Positions 1 to 8,460 of a stretch of DNA of 38,858 nt are shown piece after piece (position 1 is the first letter of the stretch; every line of letters starts with the position of its first letter). Under the pieces are notes generated by a model, which had not been told where the DNA came from, searched no databases, and saw only the letters and a program-made list of their open reading frames with translations. Position numbers and translations under genes: made by a program. The DNA is from UBA1370 sp964515115 (GTDB lineage: Bacteria; Patescibacteriota; Microgenomatia; UBA1400; PJMF01), in NCBI GenBank assembly GCA_964515115.1, contig CAZESB010000008.1, positions 1 to 38,858 of the forward strand, in the 5' to 3' direction.

Positions 1-918
1 CTTTGAATAGTCTCTATCAGTAATAAAACCATTTTGCTTTATAAAATCAATTATTTTTAAATGATACTCTTCAATTTTAGTTGCTGGTGAATAACTTAAT
101 CGAGGAATTATCTTTTTTACTCTGAGTAATTCATCAATGATACCTGCGGTAAAATACTCCAACCAATCTGTAAAATCAATTGCTTGGCTCAACTCATTAT
201 AATCTCCAAACTCTCCAACTGTTTGAAAATAATTCGTCACATTTTTATTATAGTAGTTTTCAAAACTAAATAGATTAAAGGTATCAAGACCCATTTTTGC
301 CAACAAAACTTTAGTAATTAACCGCGTAGTTCTTCCATTTCCATCCATAAAAGGGTGGATAACCACCATTTGTTTATGAAAAATACCAGATAAAATCAAA
401 GGATCTACAGTGTTTTTATTTTGTATAACAAAAGCAACGAGTTCGCTCATTAATGTCTGTACCACATCATGATCTGGAGGTAAAAAGACAACATCACCTG
501 ATCTTGGATCATTGACAACCACGGGCTTTTTTCTAAAAACACCTGACTCATAATCAGGTAATAAACCAGCAATTACTTTACTATGCACTGCTAAAATCAA
601 ATCTAAAGATATATTTAAATCATCTTTTTTGCTCAGTTTATTTAAATATTCAAGTGCCTCATTATAATTAAGCACTTCTCGCTCACTATCGCGAACATGT
701 TTGGGTCTATTTTTCAATACTTTTTTAACTTCTGTTAAGGGCAGGGGATTGCCTTCAATGCTTGTAGAAGCAAAAGCAGAAACTTCTCGCGCTTTTATTT
801 CAAAATCCACCAAGACAACTTTAGGAAATCTTTGATTATTAAGTTCTTCAACCAGTAAGGTAATGTGCTTTATATTTGCAAGCAACTTATTGGTAATTGT
901 GTACTTTGGCTTAAACAT
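1..918 (-). CDS. Fic-domain protein AMP-transferase (3' end cut by window edge)
   Basis: Fic (filamentation induced by cAMP) proteins transfer AMP from ATP to a hydroxyl on a target protein. The 306 codons visible begin at the ATG read at 918-916 and run off the left edge. Near residue 190 the canonical Fic loop reads HPFMDGNGRTTR, matching HxFx(D/E)GNGRxxR with the catalytic His and the phosphate-binding GNGR. Near residue 50 is STSIEGN, matching the (S/T)xxxE(G/N) inhibitory helix, here N-terminal, so this would be a class II Fic that blocks its own ATP site. The sequence is noticeably more AT-rich than the metabolic genes to the right, which with the family suggests an accessory gene. No antitoxin partner is seen; the inhibitory helix is in cis. 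The motif assignment is firm, the target is unknown. Confidence 0.9.
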   Translation of the reverse strand, partial: MFKPKYTITNKLLANIKHITLLVEELNNQRFPKVVLVDFEIKAREVSAFASTSIEGNPLPLTEVKKVLKNRPKHVRDSEREVLNYNEALEYLNKLSKKDDLNISLDLILAVHSKVIAGLLPDYESGVFRKKPVVVNDPRSGDVVFLPPDHDVVQTLMSELVAFVIQNKNTVDPLILSGIFHKQMVVIHPFMDGNGRTTRLITKVLLAKMGLDTFNLFSFENYYNKNVTNYFQTVGEFGDYNELSQAIDFTDWLEYFTAGIIDELLRVKKIIPRLSYSPATKIEEYHLKIIDFIKQNGFITDRDYSK

Positions 919-927
919 CTTGGGCTA

Positions 928-956
928 ATAATAGTCGATTATTAGTCGATTGTCAA
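928..956 (-). promoter_or_regulatory. Promoter of the Fic gene with tandem operator-like repeats
   Basis: Reading the minus strand, TTGACA (956-951), a 17-nt spacer and TATTAT (933-928) form a near-consensus sigma-70 promoter, 9 nt before the Fic ATG. The spacer carries a 9-bp direct repeat (TAGTCGATT on the plus strand at 932-940 and 943-951) with an 11-bp period, about one helical turn, and a looser third copy lies near 984-993. Same-face repeats across a promoter spacer suit a repressor site. The repressor is unknown. Confidence 0.6.
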
Positions 957-1053
957 TGAGGTTCTTTTTGAATTGTTATAACATAGATCGATTGCTGTAT
1001 TTTGTGATAATATTATCTACGAGAGTTCGTGTAAATCAAAAAAATTAAAAATT

Positions 1054-1497
1054 ATGACGATACAGAAAATATTAAAAATTGCACGGGATCAATTGCTGGC
1101 AAAGTGGTTTGCTTGTAGAGTAACATCAGGGAGAAAAAGTGCTCAATACGGTCTCCGTTTTAGCTACCCATTATACATATCGATTGTAGCCCTCGGTATA
1201 CTCCTGGTAAGTCCATACATGCTATCTATAACTGCACTGATTGCGTTCTTTGGTGTCATACTGCCCATGCACCCCTTTGATTATCTATATAACTACACAG
1301 TCGCTAAGCTGACTAGTGCTGATCAGATTCCTGGTCGAGGATCAGAGTTACAAGTTAATTCCAGTGTGGCTCTGCTATTCAACCTAGGCGTAATTGCTTC
1401 GATAATTTCTGAAATTCAATTGAATTATGAAGTGATGGCGCTGATATATGTTTTAAGTAGCATATTCTTTATTGTTATCCTGCTAAAAGGCCGTTAA
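1054..1497 (+). CDS. Small multi-pass membrane protein (weak DUF4395 resemblance)
   Basis: A 147-residue protein with a basic N-terminus (residues 1-32) followed by about four hydrophobic segments, roughly 36-56, 58-73, 103-120 and 125-144. Between segments 2 and 3 sits the polar loop MHPFDYLYNY...PGRGSE. A similar HPFD-LYN loop followed by a charged stretch occurs in small DUF4395-like membrane proteins, but the resemblance is from memory and weak. No Shine-Dalgarno is visible before the ATG, only an A-rich stretch. It is divergent from the Fic gene and convergent with the aminotransferase, with 4 nt of 3' overlap. Function is unknown. Confidence 0.65.
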   Translation: MTIQKILKIARDQLLAKWFACRVTSGRKSAQYGLRFSYPLYISIVALGILLVSPYMLSITALIAFFGVILPMHPFDYLYNYTVAKLTSADQIPGRGSELQVNSSVALLFNLGVIASIISEIQLNYEVMALIYVLSSIFFIVILLKGR

Positions 1498-2585
1498 TCA
1501 ATAAATGTTGGTTCGCTTTGGTTGTGGGCAACAAATTCGCTCATTTTTCGCACAAACAACTTATTTATTTTGGCACTTCGCACACTCACTCTAAAGAATG
1601 AGTTATCAAAACCAACAAAGTTTGATCCTATTACAAGAGAGATGCCTTCTTTCTCAATAAATTCAACAAAACAATCTGCCTTTATCGTCTTTGGTAACTT
1701 GATGAAAAGATTATTTGCTTCGCTGGGAAAAACCATGCATCCCAACCGCCTAAGGCTATTCCTCAAAAACAGGCGCTGCTCAGAAATGAACTGCTTGGTT
1801 TCTTGCAAAAACAAGTCATCATCTAAAGCAATGCAAGCCAGTTGCTCGCTAAGCCCACTAACTTGAAAAATAGGAGTTTCTTCTTCCAGCTTCCGAATAA
1901 TTGCTTCATTGGCAACCGCAAAACCAATTCTTAATGAAGCCAATCCAAAAGCTTTCGAAAAAGTCCTCAAAATTATCAAGTTTTTTTGATTCACAACCTC
2001 ATCAGCCACGGTTTCGCCGCCAAATTCAATGTTGGCTTCATCAACTATAACAAGAACCTCCTGAGGAACACTGCGAACAAACCGCATGATTGCCTTTTTG
2101 GTAAGCACCCCGCCCGTTGGGTTATTAGGGCTGCAAATAAATATTAAACTTGTCCGGACTGAAACAAACTTGGTTATTTCATCCAAATCTATTCCTAAAT
2201 CAACACCCATTTTCACAGTAATCACTTTTTTACCAGCCAACTCAGAGCAGACCACAAACATCGGAAATGTTAGCGTAGGCACTAATACTTCATCACCAAC
2301 TTCTCCAAAAATTCTAGGAAGATCATTGATTATCGACTCGGAACCATTGGCAACAAAAAAATTACTTGTATCCAAAGAGAACTTTTGAGCCAATTTCTTT
2401 TTTAATAATCTGGCATTAGGTGATGGGTAGTCACTAAACTCTGTCCTCATATTTTTAAAGGCATCAGAAACCAAAGAAGAACAACCTAGTGGATTCTCAC
2501 TTAAGGACAAATCAATTGGCCTTTTTTCAGTTAAAGCATAAAGTTTTTGCATCGCTTTTGGTTGAGATGTCTTTTGTTTTTTCAT
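1494..2585 (-). CDS. Histidinol-phosphate aminotransferase-like (fold type I PLP aminotransferase)
   Basis: A PLP-dependent class I/II aminotransferase of about 363 residues, the usual HisC length. Visible landmarks are SENPLG near the N-terminus (substrate-side motif of HisC-like enzymes), VANGSES for the PLP phosphate, SPNNPTGG with the Asn that contacts the PLP ring, VDEANIEF with the PLP-pyridine Asp, TFSKAFGLASLRIGF with the Schiff-base Lys, and a C-terminal FRVSVR with the carboxylate-binding Arg. The ATG at 2585 is chosen because it follows an AAAGGA ribosome site; an upstream in-frame GTG at 2600 lies inside that site. No other his genes are nearby, so the substrate could be histidinol phosphate or an aromatic amino acid. 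Expression appears controlled by the attenuator immediately upstream. Confidence 0.85.
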   Translation of the reverse strand: MKKQKTSQPKAMQKLYALTEKRPIDLSLSENPLGCSSLVSDAFKNMRTEFSDYPSPNARLLKKKLAQKFSLDTSNFFVANGSESIINDLPRIFGEVGDEVLVPTLTFPMFVVCSELAGKKVITVKMGVDLGIDLDEITKFVSVRTSLIFICSPNNPTGGVLTKKAIMRFVRSVPQEVLVIVDEANIEFGGETVADEVVNQKNLIILRTFSKAFGLASLRIGFAVANEAIIRKLEEETPIFQVSGLSEQLACIALDDDLFLQETKQFISEQRLFLRNSLRRLGCMVFPSEANNLFIKLPKTIKADCFVEFIEKEGISLVIGSNFVGFDNSFFRVSVRSAKINKLFVRKMSEFVAHNQSEPTFID

Positions 2586-2600
2586 TTTTCCTTTCTGCAC

Positions 2601-2626
2601 AAAAAAAACCTCCCCTGGGGAGGTTT
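2601..2626 (-). terminator. Attenuator terminator (segments 3:4) before the aminotransferase
   Basis: On the minus strand AAACCTCCC and GGGAGGTTT form a 9-bp perfect stem with a very short loop, followed by eight T residues, ending 16 nt before the aminotransferase ATG. On the plus strand the same stem lacks a T-run, so it terminates only in the direction of the aminotransferase. It is about 1 kb from any upstream minus-strand gene end, so it does not serve the surface-protein gene and must act on the leader transcript. Confidence 0.85.
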
Positions 2627-2738
2627 GTGGCTTACTGTTAAATTATTGTGAAATTATTGCATCAGAAACACGCACCTCCCTGTAGAGATGGCATACCAAG
2701 CGGTGTGGTGCGCATTATTTGATAGCAACATTGGTGAG
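2627..2738 (-). promoter_or_regulatory. Ribosome-mediated transcription attenuator leader (segments 1, 2, 3)
   Basis: The minus-strand leader holds three mutually exclusive pairings. Segment 1 (GCGCACC, about 2713-2707) pairs with segment 2 (GGTGCGT, about 2677-2671). An overlapping part of segment 2 (GGGAGGT, about 2680-2674) can instead pair over 7 bp with the 5' arm of the terminator (ACCTCCC). The 5' arm otherwise forms the terminator stem. The leader ORF runs across segments 1 and 2, with its His codons inside segment 1. This is the classic logic of trp/his-type attenuation. The pairings are read directly; the regulation is inferred. Confidence 0.7.
2654..2731 (-). CDS. Leader peptide of the aminotransferase attenuator (25 aa, leaderless)
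   Basis: An ORF of 25 codons plus TAA. The peptide starts MLLSNNAHHTAWYA and ends CVFLMQ. Codons 8-9 are tandem CAC (His) and codons 12-13 are TGG TAT (Trp-Tyr). A TATAAT box at 2744-2739 lies 7 nt before the ATG, so the mRNA would begin at or next to the start codon with no ribosome site. A ribosome paused at His8-9 or Trp12-Tyr13 would cover segment 1 and free segment 2 (codons 18-21) to act as antiterminator; a ribosome that continues to the end masks segment 2 and lets the terminator form. Which amino acid is sensed (His, Trp or Tyr) cannot be decided by eye. Confidence 0.6.
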   Translation of the reverse strand: MLLSNNAHHTAWYAISTGRCVFLMQ

Positions 2739-2744
2739 ATTATA
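2739..2744 (-). promoter_or_regulatory. -10 box of the attenuated aminotransferase transcript
   Basis: A perfect TATAAT on the minus strand, 7 nt before the leader-peptide ATG. No good -35 is visible at 16-18 nt (the region reads AGACAA), so the promoter may be weak or activator-dependent. Confidence 0.5.
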
Positions 2745-2834
2745 ACTTATAAAGTTCTTTTTGTCTGCTTTCTAATTGAGTTCAATTTACTACCCATCAA
2801 GTTATCAGTCCAGCATGTTATACTTCTCAACAAA

Positions 2835-3578
2835 ATGAACGATGGGCCTGAATACCTCCATTTCAACCCTAAAATTGACATTCCGAACTATAATGATTTG
2901 GTTGAAAATAGCCAGGTGATCTCTCCGAAATTCCTGATTCCTCTGCTTAAAGAGTCCTACGAGGAACTTACCCAAACACCGGGTCCAAATCTGACCCTTA
3001 GACAGCTTTGGGCTCCCGACTGGCTTGGTTGGTGGATTGATTTTCTTGGATCGTTGCCGTCTCAAAATACAGAAACCGTTCACTCCGACAAACTCAAGCC
3101 CAATCTTGCAACAATTAAAGGCGCGGTAGAAAAATATCATTTGGAGGGCAAATCAAGCGGCTTGCTTTTAATGGGTGGCGGCGAGGGCACTGAAGCCCAC
3201 CGACACGCCCAAGATTGGGTAGCCAAACATGTTGACATCCCTATTTTACTAATTGAACATCCTGAGTATGTCAGACAAAAACAAAGAGGCGGCCGGTTTT
3301 TACCTTTGGCCATTGGCTTATCAATGTGGGCACACCATCCTCGCACTGGCCTCATCAGTCTGGTGCCAAGAAATGAGTTCGATCTGCCTCCAAATCATTT
3401 TTATCAAATTGTTCACAATCAAACCGGAGCCAGGCATCATTTTGCCTCCGCGGATGATCCCAATCGCTTGGCTAAAATAAATCGTGGCCAAATCGAGGAC
3501 TTCTGCACCATTCCGACTTTAGATGTTCCTCACACTACGGAGCGAACGAAAAAACTCTTCCCTGGCGGCAGGCTTTAG
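2835..3578 (+). CDS. Unrecognised 247-residue cytoplasmic protein
   Basis: I do not recognise this protein with confidence. The ATG at 2835 is preferred over an in-frame extension starting at 2688, because the extension would overlap the aminotransferase leader and because a TATACT -10 box (2819-2824) lies 10 nt before 2835. The product has no signal peptide or membrane segment. The N-terminal third has Trp-rich patches (RQLWAPDWLGWWIDF). From about residue 110 there is a possible alpha/beta core: SGLLLMGGGEGTEAHRHAQDWVA, then ILLIEHPEYVRQKQRGG..LPLAIGLSMW, which loosely recalls the core of cytidylyltransferase-like (HxGH superfamily) proteins although a true HxGH is absent. It is convergent with the surface-protein gene. 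Function is not assigned. Confidence 0.7.
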   Translation: MNDGPEYLHFNPKIDIPNYNDLVENSQVISPKFLIPLLKESYEELTQTPGPNLTLRQLWAPDWLGWWIDFLGSLPSQNTETVHSDKLKPNLATIKGAVEKYHLEGKSSGLLLMGGGEGTEAHRHAQDWVAKHVDIPILLIEHPEYVRQKQRGGRFLPLAIGLSMWAHHPRTGLISLVPRNEFDLPPNHFYQIVHNQTGARHHFASADDPNRLAKINRGQIEDFCTIPTLDVPHTTERTKKLFPGGRL

Positions 3579-3602
3579 TTCAGATGTTTGTCAAACAACA
3601 TA

Positions 3603-6600
3603 TTAGTTTGCGCTTTTCTCAACAAAAACTGAGCCCAGCATTCTCAAAATAAAGGCTGCTCCGAATGCTAATGCCCAGTACCAATCAGTGGCTACCGCCA
3701 ATACCGAGTTGGCAGGATAACAGTTGCTGTCGCCAAGAAGATAAATCACCAGGGCAGCAGCGCCAGCAATCAACAGTTCTACAATTAATTTTGGTCCAAA
3801 TCCCACCACCAAATAAAGCTCGGTAGCAATCAAACCGGCCAGCAACAGAAGTATGATGATGATCGGCAGATAATATCTCCAAGCTTCGCAGGTGGTTTCA
3901 GCGCCGGCTACTTGGCCTTCAATACCTTCCAATGCGGCGGCACCCAGTCCATTGCCAGTGCCGACTGCTTCATCGGTCAAGTTTTCATCTGTGGCTCCCA
4001 ACACCTCGCCAGCCAGACCGGTAAAGTAGTTTAAGAGGCTGCCGCCCACGCCATCTGCAATAATCTCGCCCTCGTCGGTAACACCGGCTACCTCGCCTTC
4101 TCCAATGGTTAGGCCTTTGCTGCCAGCGGTGGCTGTCCAGCCGGCTAAATCTTCGGCTCTGACCCGCACTCGCCAGTGGCCATCCTCAAGATCAGTGATA
4201 GTGTATTCTCGAGTGCTGGCACCAACTTTGTGAGAGCGCCTGATATTTTGGTCCTCAAGTTCCCAGATGATTTCGTACCCATGAATGCCGGTGTTGTCAC
4301 TGGCTTTTTCCCACTCGATAGTGGCCTCATTACCATTACGATCAATGGTAAAGCTGGGCACTGCTAAAGGAACTTCCTGATCAAAGGCTATGTTTTTAAC
4401 ACCAACCGCGGAGTAGTTATTGGCCGCGTCCAGGGCTCGGTAGTAGAGCACTTGTTTGCCTTGAGCCGGAGTGAGCGGGCCGGCATAGCTCTGCCAAACG
4501 CCGGAGTTACCGTTCCACTGGTACTCGATACCAACCGTATCGCTGCTGGCAGAAGTCAGAGTGACGGTGGGCTGAGTCTGATACCAGCTGCGCTTACCAT
4601 CGGGGTTTGCCGGGTTGATGCTTAGGCTCACTTCCGGAATGGTTTTGTCGAGGACAATGATCAATTTGGCAGTATTTTCCTGATTGCCGGCTTTATCAAC
4701 AGCGTGGCTCTGGATAGTGTAAGTACCTTCCGTCGGGGCAGGGGTGAGAGCATACTGCCAGTTGGTGGGATCGGCACTGTTGGTGTTAAAAATGAGTTCG
4801 GTACCGCTGTCTACCCAAGTTGTACCGTCCCAGTAGGTGTCATCATCTTTTTGGATGGAGATGAGGACTTTGTCAACCCCACTGAGGTTGTCGCTGGCGG
4901 TGCCGGCAATGGTGCCGTCCCAGTTGTTGACGATGACGGTGTCGTTTTCAACGGTAGCTCCCTCTGGGGGAGTGATGGTGCTGGTGGGGGCGGTGTTGTC
5001 GATAACAATATCTATTATCTGCACCGAAACACCCGTGCCACTATTACCCATAGGATCTCTGTTGCCAGCTTTATCCCTAGCTGCCAAACGAATCATATAC
5101 TGACCATCAGCAAATTCCGTGGTATCTAAGTTGTAGGCAAGAGTGTTGCTGGAGCCATCTTTTTGCCAAACCCGGTTGCTAAAATTCCAAGTACTAGCGT
5201 GATCCGTTCCGGGATATAAAGCAATGTTGTAGTTATTGAGGTTGATTTCAGTAATTTCACCTAGAACCTCAACTGTGCCACGAAGAAACGCTTCGTCTCC
5301 TGGCTGAATTATGTTCACAACTGGGAAAGTATTGTCCACTGTAACTTTCCACAAGTCGCTCCAATCACTTTCATTGCCAGCCGCGTCAACTGCTTTGACC
5401 CGCCACCAGAAAGTAGTATCTGTAACATTGGTAGCAGATTTTGAGTTGGTGTTGAAAGTTTCATGCCACCTTAGATTTGTGGCTCCAGCGTCGTGGTAAC
5501 TTTCATAAATGTAATGGTGAGCATCTGAAACGCTAGTCCACTCATTTACTAACAACTCTCCTCTGACAAAAGAGTTGTTGGAGGGTGAGATTAGTGAGGG
5601 GGTGTTTGGCGCAGTAGCGTCATAGTAATAATGCACAGGCTCACTCCACGATCCCACATTACCAGCATTATCGATTGCTCTTACCCAAATGGTTACGCCA
5701 CCTTGTTCAGAAGACCCTGGAACGTGGTCTCGAGAAAGTCCATTTTCATCGCGACACCCACTTAATAGCTGATCACCAATTTTTTCCCCTGGACAAGTAC
5801 TTCCGTCGAAAGCGTGCAAGTCATCATAAAGATAAGCAACTTGATACTTGGCTATGCCGCTGTCAGCATCTGTGACGGCCGACCATTCATTCAGAATGGG
5901 AGTGGTGTTAAAGTACTGTTCTGGAGAAGGTTTGGTTATTATCGGAGCGCTTAGAGCTTGAGAATCAAGGATGTAACTCCAAATTTCGCTCCAGTCAGAC
6001 TTATTACCAGCTTCATCAATAGCTCGCACTTGCCAATACCAAGTGCCATCTGAGGTACCAACAGATGGAATCATGGGACTAGTTAATGGATGTTGTGAAG
6101 CATTACCATTAATCCACGATTGCCACAGTCCACTGGTTAAGACTCCGTCCGTTTGTGTTGGATTCTGAGAGGCTTGGTATTCGTAAGTAATCGGTCCTCC
6201 TAGATTATCAGTTGCGGGATCCCAGGTGTAGTTGAATATATTTGAGTTTAGAATTACATTGTGTGGATATCCGTTGGTTGGGATGCTTGGAGGAACAGTG
6301 TCCGACTCAGGTACATCAACCACAAAAGATCTGGGCGTCGCCCAATCACTAAATTTATTTCCAGACGTATTCTTTACTCTCATTTGCCAATAATATGTTC
6401 CATTTTCTAGACCGAACAAGTCATAATATGGATATTGATTTCGATCAATGATGGGAGCGCTTTCAAGTCCCTCAATGGTTGTGCTATAGCGAACATCAAA
6501 TCTATTTGGTCTGCTCGTAAAAGTATCGGCAATATTAGTCGGAATTGGATACCATACAAGACGCACATCAGCGGTTGTTTTAACAGCTCCATCTGCTGGA

Positions 6601-8450
6601 GAGTGATAAGCAGGCACAGGATATGGAACATCGATCAAAACATCAAAGCGAGTCCAGTCAAAATCCCAGTCGCGCTCTGCACCAAATACCGATCTCACTT
6701 CAAGATATTCATTTGCACTGAAAGTTCTTTCTTCCGTATCGTTTGTTAAACATACAGAGGGATATCGGTCAGGAATAGCCGGGTTTGGATTAACAGAACC
6801 AAGTGCCTGGCTAGTATTTCCATCTGCCCTATACTCAAAACAGGCAGAGTAGTTATTGGGGTTTATAAAATTCAAAGTAACCATACCAATTGTTGCCTCA
6901 ACAAGATCTACATATGGAGCCTCTTGCCCTATTCTTCCAGGTGTAAGACTTTTTTTATTTAGTTCGTTGGTACTATTAAAAGCGTAGGGCGCAGGTTCAT
7001 ACTCAATGACAGCGTTGTCAATTGCCAGCCAATCAAAATCGAACGAGTCGCCAATAAACCAGCCGTAACGATTCCCCCCTACTATGTCACCAATAATATC
7101 GCTTGAATCCGATCTTACCCAAGTTCCAACTGGCGCAGCGCTACCTTTTCTATACAAATTCATGGTAACTTCCAATACCCCAGCTACATCTCTAAATTGA
7201 TGTTCGAGCGTGTACCACCCAGTTTCAGTTACCGTAATAGGGGAGAGAGACGGCATAATATGCCTTTGTTCAGAAGCATGTGCATTATTACTGGCAGCAA
7301 CAGACCACTGATTGGGCACTCCGCTTACTACTCCGAGGTGAAATATAAAATCACGAAGATGGTTGTTGTCTGGTCGGTTAATTGCAGATGAAAAATCAAA
7401 TCTTTTTGTTTCAGTACCATCTGCAAGAGACATATCCAAGTAAACATCAACTCTAGTGTCGTACCCTCCTACCGGAAATACTGATTTATATCCATTCCAG
7501 CGAGTAAAAGCATAACCAGTAATTTCAGCGTGATAATTACCCTCACTAGACGTGATGCCATTAGTACCAGAACTGACTCTGCTAACTTCTACTCCCAAGT
7601 TGTCGGTAAACCAAATGTTGTTGTACCCTGTTGCGGGAACTGTCGCTTGCTCATGTTCGAATGAAGTCACCACAAAAACCGTAAAATGATCCAAGCCTTC
7701 AGCCTGAATGGTTTTTCCCAAAACCTCGGTGTCCAGCTTGCGCGCCTCAGCAAGCTCTTCAGGTGAGTCGGCATAAACCAGCCTCAACTCACTCACATCT
7801 TCAGCAGCTACCAAAACCGACAAATCATACGCAAAGCTGCCATTGGGCATACTCGAAGTAATATCATAGGCAATTTCACTGACCGCCCCAAGCTCTGCCT
7901 GCTGCTCGGGAGTAAGGGCAATTTCTTCAATACTCAAGCTGCCGGCCATTCCATCAATTCTGGTAAAGGTAAGTTGAACTTCCTGACCTAACGAATCCTG
8001 AAAGACATAAGTTTCTCCCAGCTTAACCCACTCAACCAATAAGCTCTTGTCATTTGTCGTTCCTTCATCATCAGACTCTGCGGACTGCGCGACTTCTTCA
8101 ATTGCTCCACTTTCTTCAACCTCCCTAACCTCCTCTTCAGTTTCAACAGCACCAGCCGTTTCAGGAAGCGCCTCATCAGTCTCTGCTGCCTCTGGCTCAG
8201 TTACCTCCCCAGTTTCCACCCCCATCACCTCATTTTCATCAGCTTTCAGTTCCACGCTCTCGAACTGATAAACCACGGCACTTTCCTCAGAAGCAGGTTT
8301 TTTGTCCAAATCAGCCACAATAATCCCTGCCTCTTCAGCATAAACAGGCGCCAAAGTAGCTAGAGCAGGGTAAAAAGATTGAAATAAAAGGGAAAAAACA
8401 GCGAATACTTGATACAGAAAAGTTATTTTTTTCTGCTTAAGTTTGTTCAT
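3603..8450 (-). CDS. Giant Ig/fibronectin-repeat surface protein with C-terminal membrane anchor
   Basis: A 1615-residue predicted cell-surface protein. Residues 1-39 form a Sec signal peptide (basic MNKLKQKK, hydrophobic core, likely cleavage after PVYA). An acidic Glu/Ala-rich linker covers about 50-130. About 270-490 looks like a beta-sandwich of the LamG/concanavalin type, rich in aromatic residues (WFTDNLG, RWNGYKS, WFIGDSFDFDW). About 605-1450 is a run of Ig/fibronectin-type modules marked by the recurring pattern D-x-AGN-x-SDWS and by D-(N/T)-APxxP hinges. The C-terminus (about 1525-1610) has three hydrophobic helices. Repeats of this kind typically bind glycans or other cells; in CPR such proteins are candidates for host attachment. 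The N-terminal leader contains two stem-loops. Specific ligand is unknown. Confidence 0.85.
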   Translation of the reverse strand: MNKLKQKKITFLYQVFAVFSLLFQSFYPALATLAPVYAEEAGIIVADLDKKPASEESAVVYQFESVELKADENEVMGVETGEVTEPEAAETDEALPETAGAVETEEEVREVEESGAIEEVAQSAESDDEGTTNDKSLLVEWVKLGETYVFQDSLGQEVQLTFTRIDGMAGSLSIEEIALTPEQQAELGAVSEIAYDITSSMPNGSFAYDLSVLVAAEDVSELRLVYADSPEELAEARKLDTEVLGKTIQAEGLDHFTVFVVTSFEHEQATVPATGYNNIWFTDNLGVEVSRVSSGTNGITSSEGNYHAEITGYAFTRWNGYKSVFPVGGYDTRVDVYLDMSLADGTETKRFDFSSAINRPDNNHLRDFIFHLGVVSGVPNQWSVAASNNAHASEQRHIMPSLSPITVTETGWYTLEHQFRDVAGVLEVTMNLYRKGSAAPVGTWVRSDSSDIIGDIVGGNRYGWFIGDSFDFDWLAIDNAVIEYEPAPYAFNSTNELNKKSLTPGRIGQEAPYVDLVEATIGMVTLNFINPNNYSACFEYRADGNTSQALGSVNPNPAIPDRYPSVCLTNDTEERTFSANEYLEVRSVFGAERDWDFDWTRFDVLIDVPYPVPAYHSPADGAVKTTADVRLVWYPIPTNIADTFTSRPNRFDVRYSTTIEGLESAPIIDRNQYPYYDLFGLENGTYYWQMRVKNTSGNKFSDWATPRSFVVDVPESDTVPPSIPTNGYPHNVILNSNIFNYTWDPATDNLGGPITYEYQASQNPTQTDGVLTSGLWQSWINGNASQHPLTSPMIPSVGTSDGTWYWQVRAIDEAGNKSDWSEIWSYILDSQALSAPIITKPSPEQYFNTTPILNEWSAVTDADSGIAKYQVAYLYDDLHAFDGSTCPGEKIGDQLLSGCRDENGLSRDHVPGSSEQGGVTIWVRAIDNAGNVGSWSEPVHYYYDATAPNTPSLISPSNNSFVRGELLVNEWTSVSDAHHYIYESYHDAGATNLRWHETFNTNSKSATNVTDTTFWWRVKAVDAAGNESDWSDLWKVTVDNTFPVVNIIQPGDEAFLRGTVEVLGEITEINLNNYNIALYPGTDHASTWNFSNRVWQKDGSSNTLAYNLDTTEFADGQYMIRLAARDKAGNRDPMGNSGTGVSVQIIDIVIDNTAPTSTITPPEGATVENDTVIVNNWDGTIAGTASDNLSGVDKVLISIQKDDDTYWDGTTWVDSGTELIFNTNSADPTNWQYALTPAPTEGTYTIQSHAVDKAGNQENTAKLIIVLDKTIPEVSLSINPANPDGKRSWYQTQPTVTLTSASSDTVGIEYQWNGNSGVWQSYAGPLTPAQGKQVLYYRALDAANNYSAVGVKNIAFDQEVPLAVPSFTIDRNGNEATIEWEKASDNTGIHGYEIIWELEDQNIRRSHKVGASTREYTITDLEDGHWRVRVRAEDLAGWTATAGSKGLTIGEGEVAGVTDEGEIIADGVGGSLLNYFTGLAGEVLGATDENLTDEAVGTGNGLGAAALEGIEGQVAGAETTCEAWRYYLPIIIILLLLAGLIATELYLVVGFGPKLIVELLIAGAAALVIYLLGDSNCYPANSVLAVATDWYWALAFGAAFILRMLGSVFVEKSAN

Positions 8451-8460
8451 AAAAACCTGT

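Noticed and set aside
2601..2626. Terminator for the plus-strand gene or for the surface-protein gene
   Set aside because: The T-run is only on the minus strand, and the surface-protein stop is about 1 kb upstream, with a promoter in between.
2688..2834. N-terminal extension of the 247-residue protein
   Set aside because: It would overlap the aminotransferase attenuator on the other strand, and a TATACT box lies just before the internal ATG at 2835.
4704..5129. 141-codon open frame on the plus strand
   Set aside because: It is antisense to the Ig-repeat surface protein; low-complexity Gly/Val composition reflects the repeats of the real gene.
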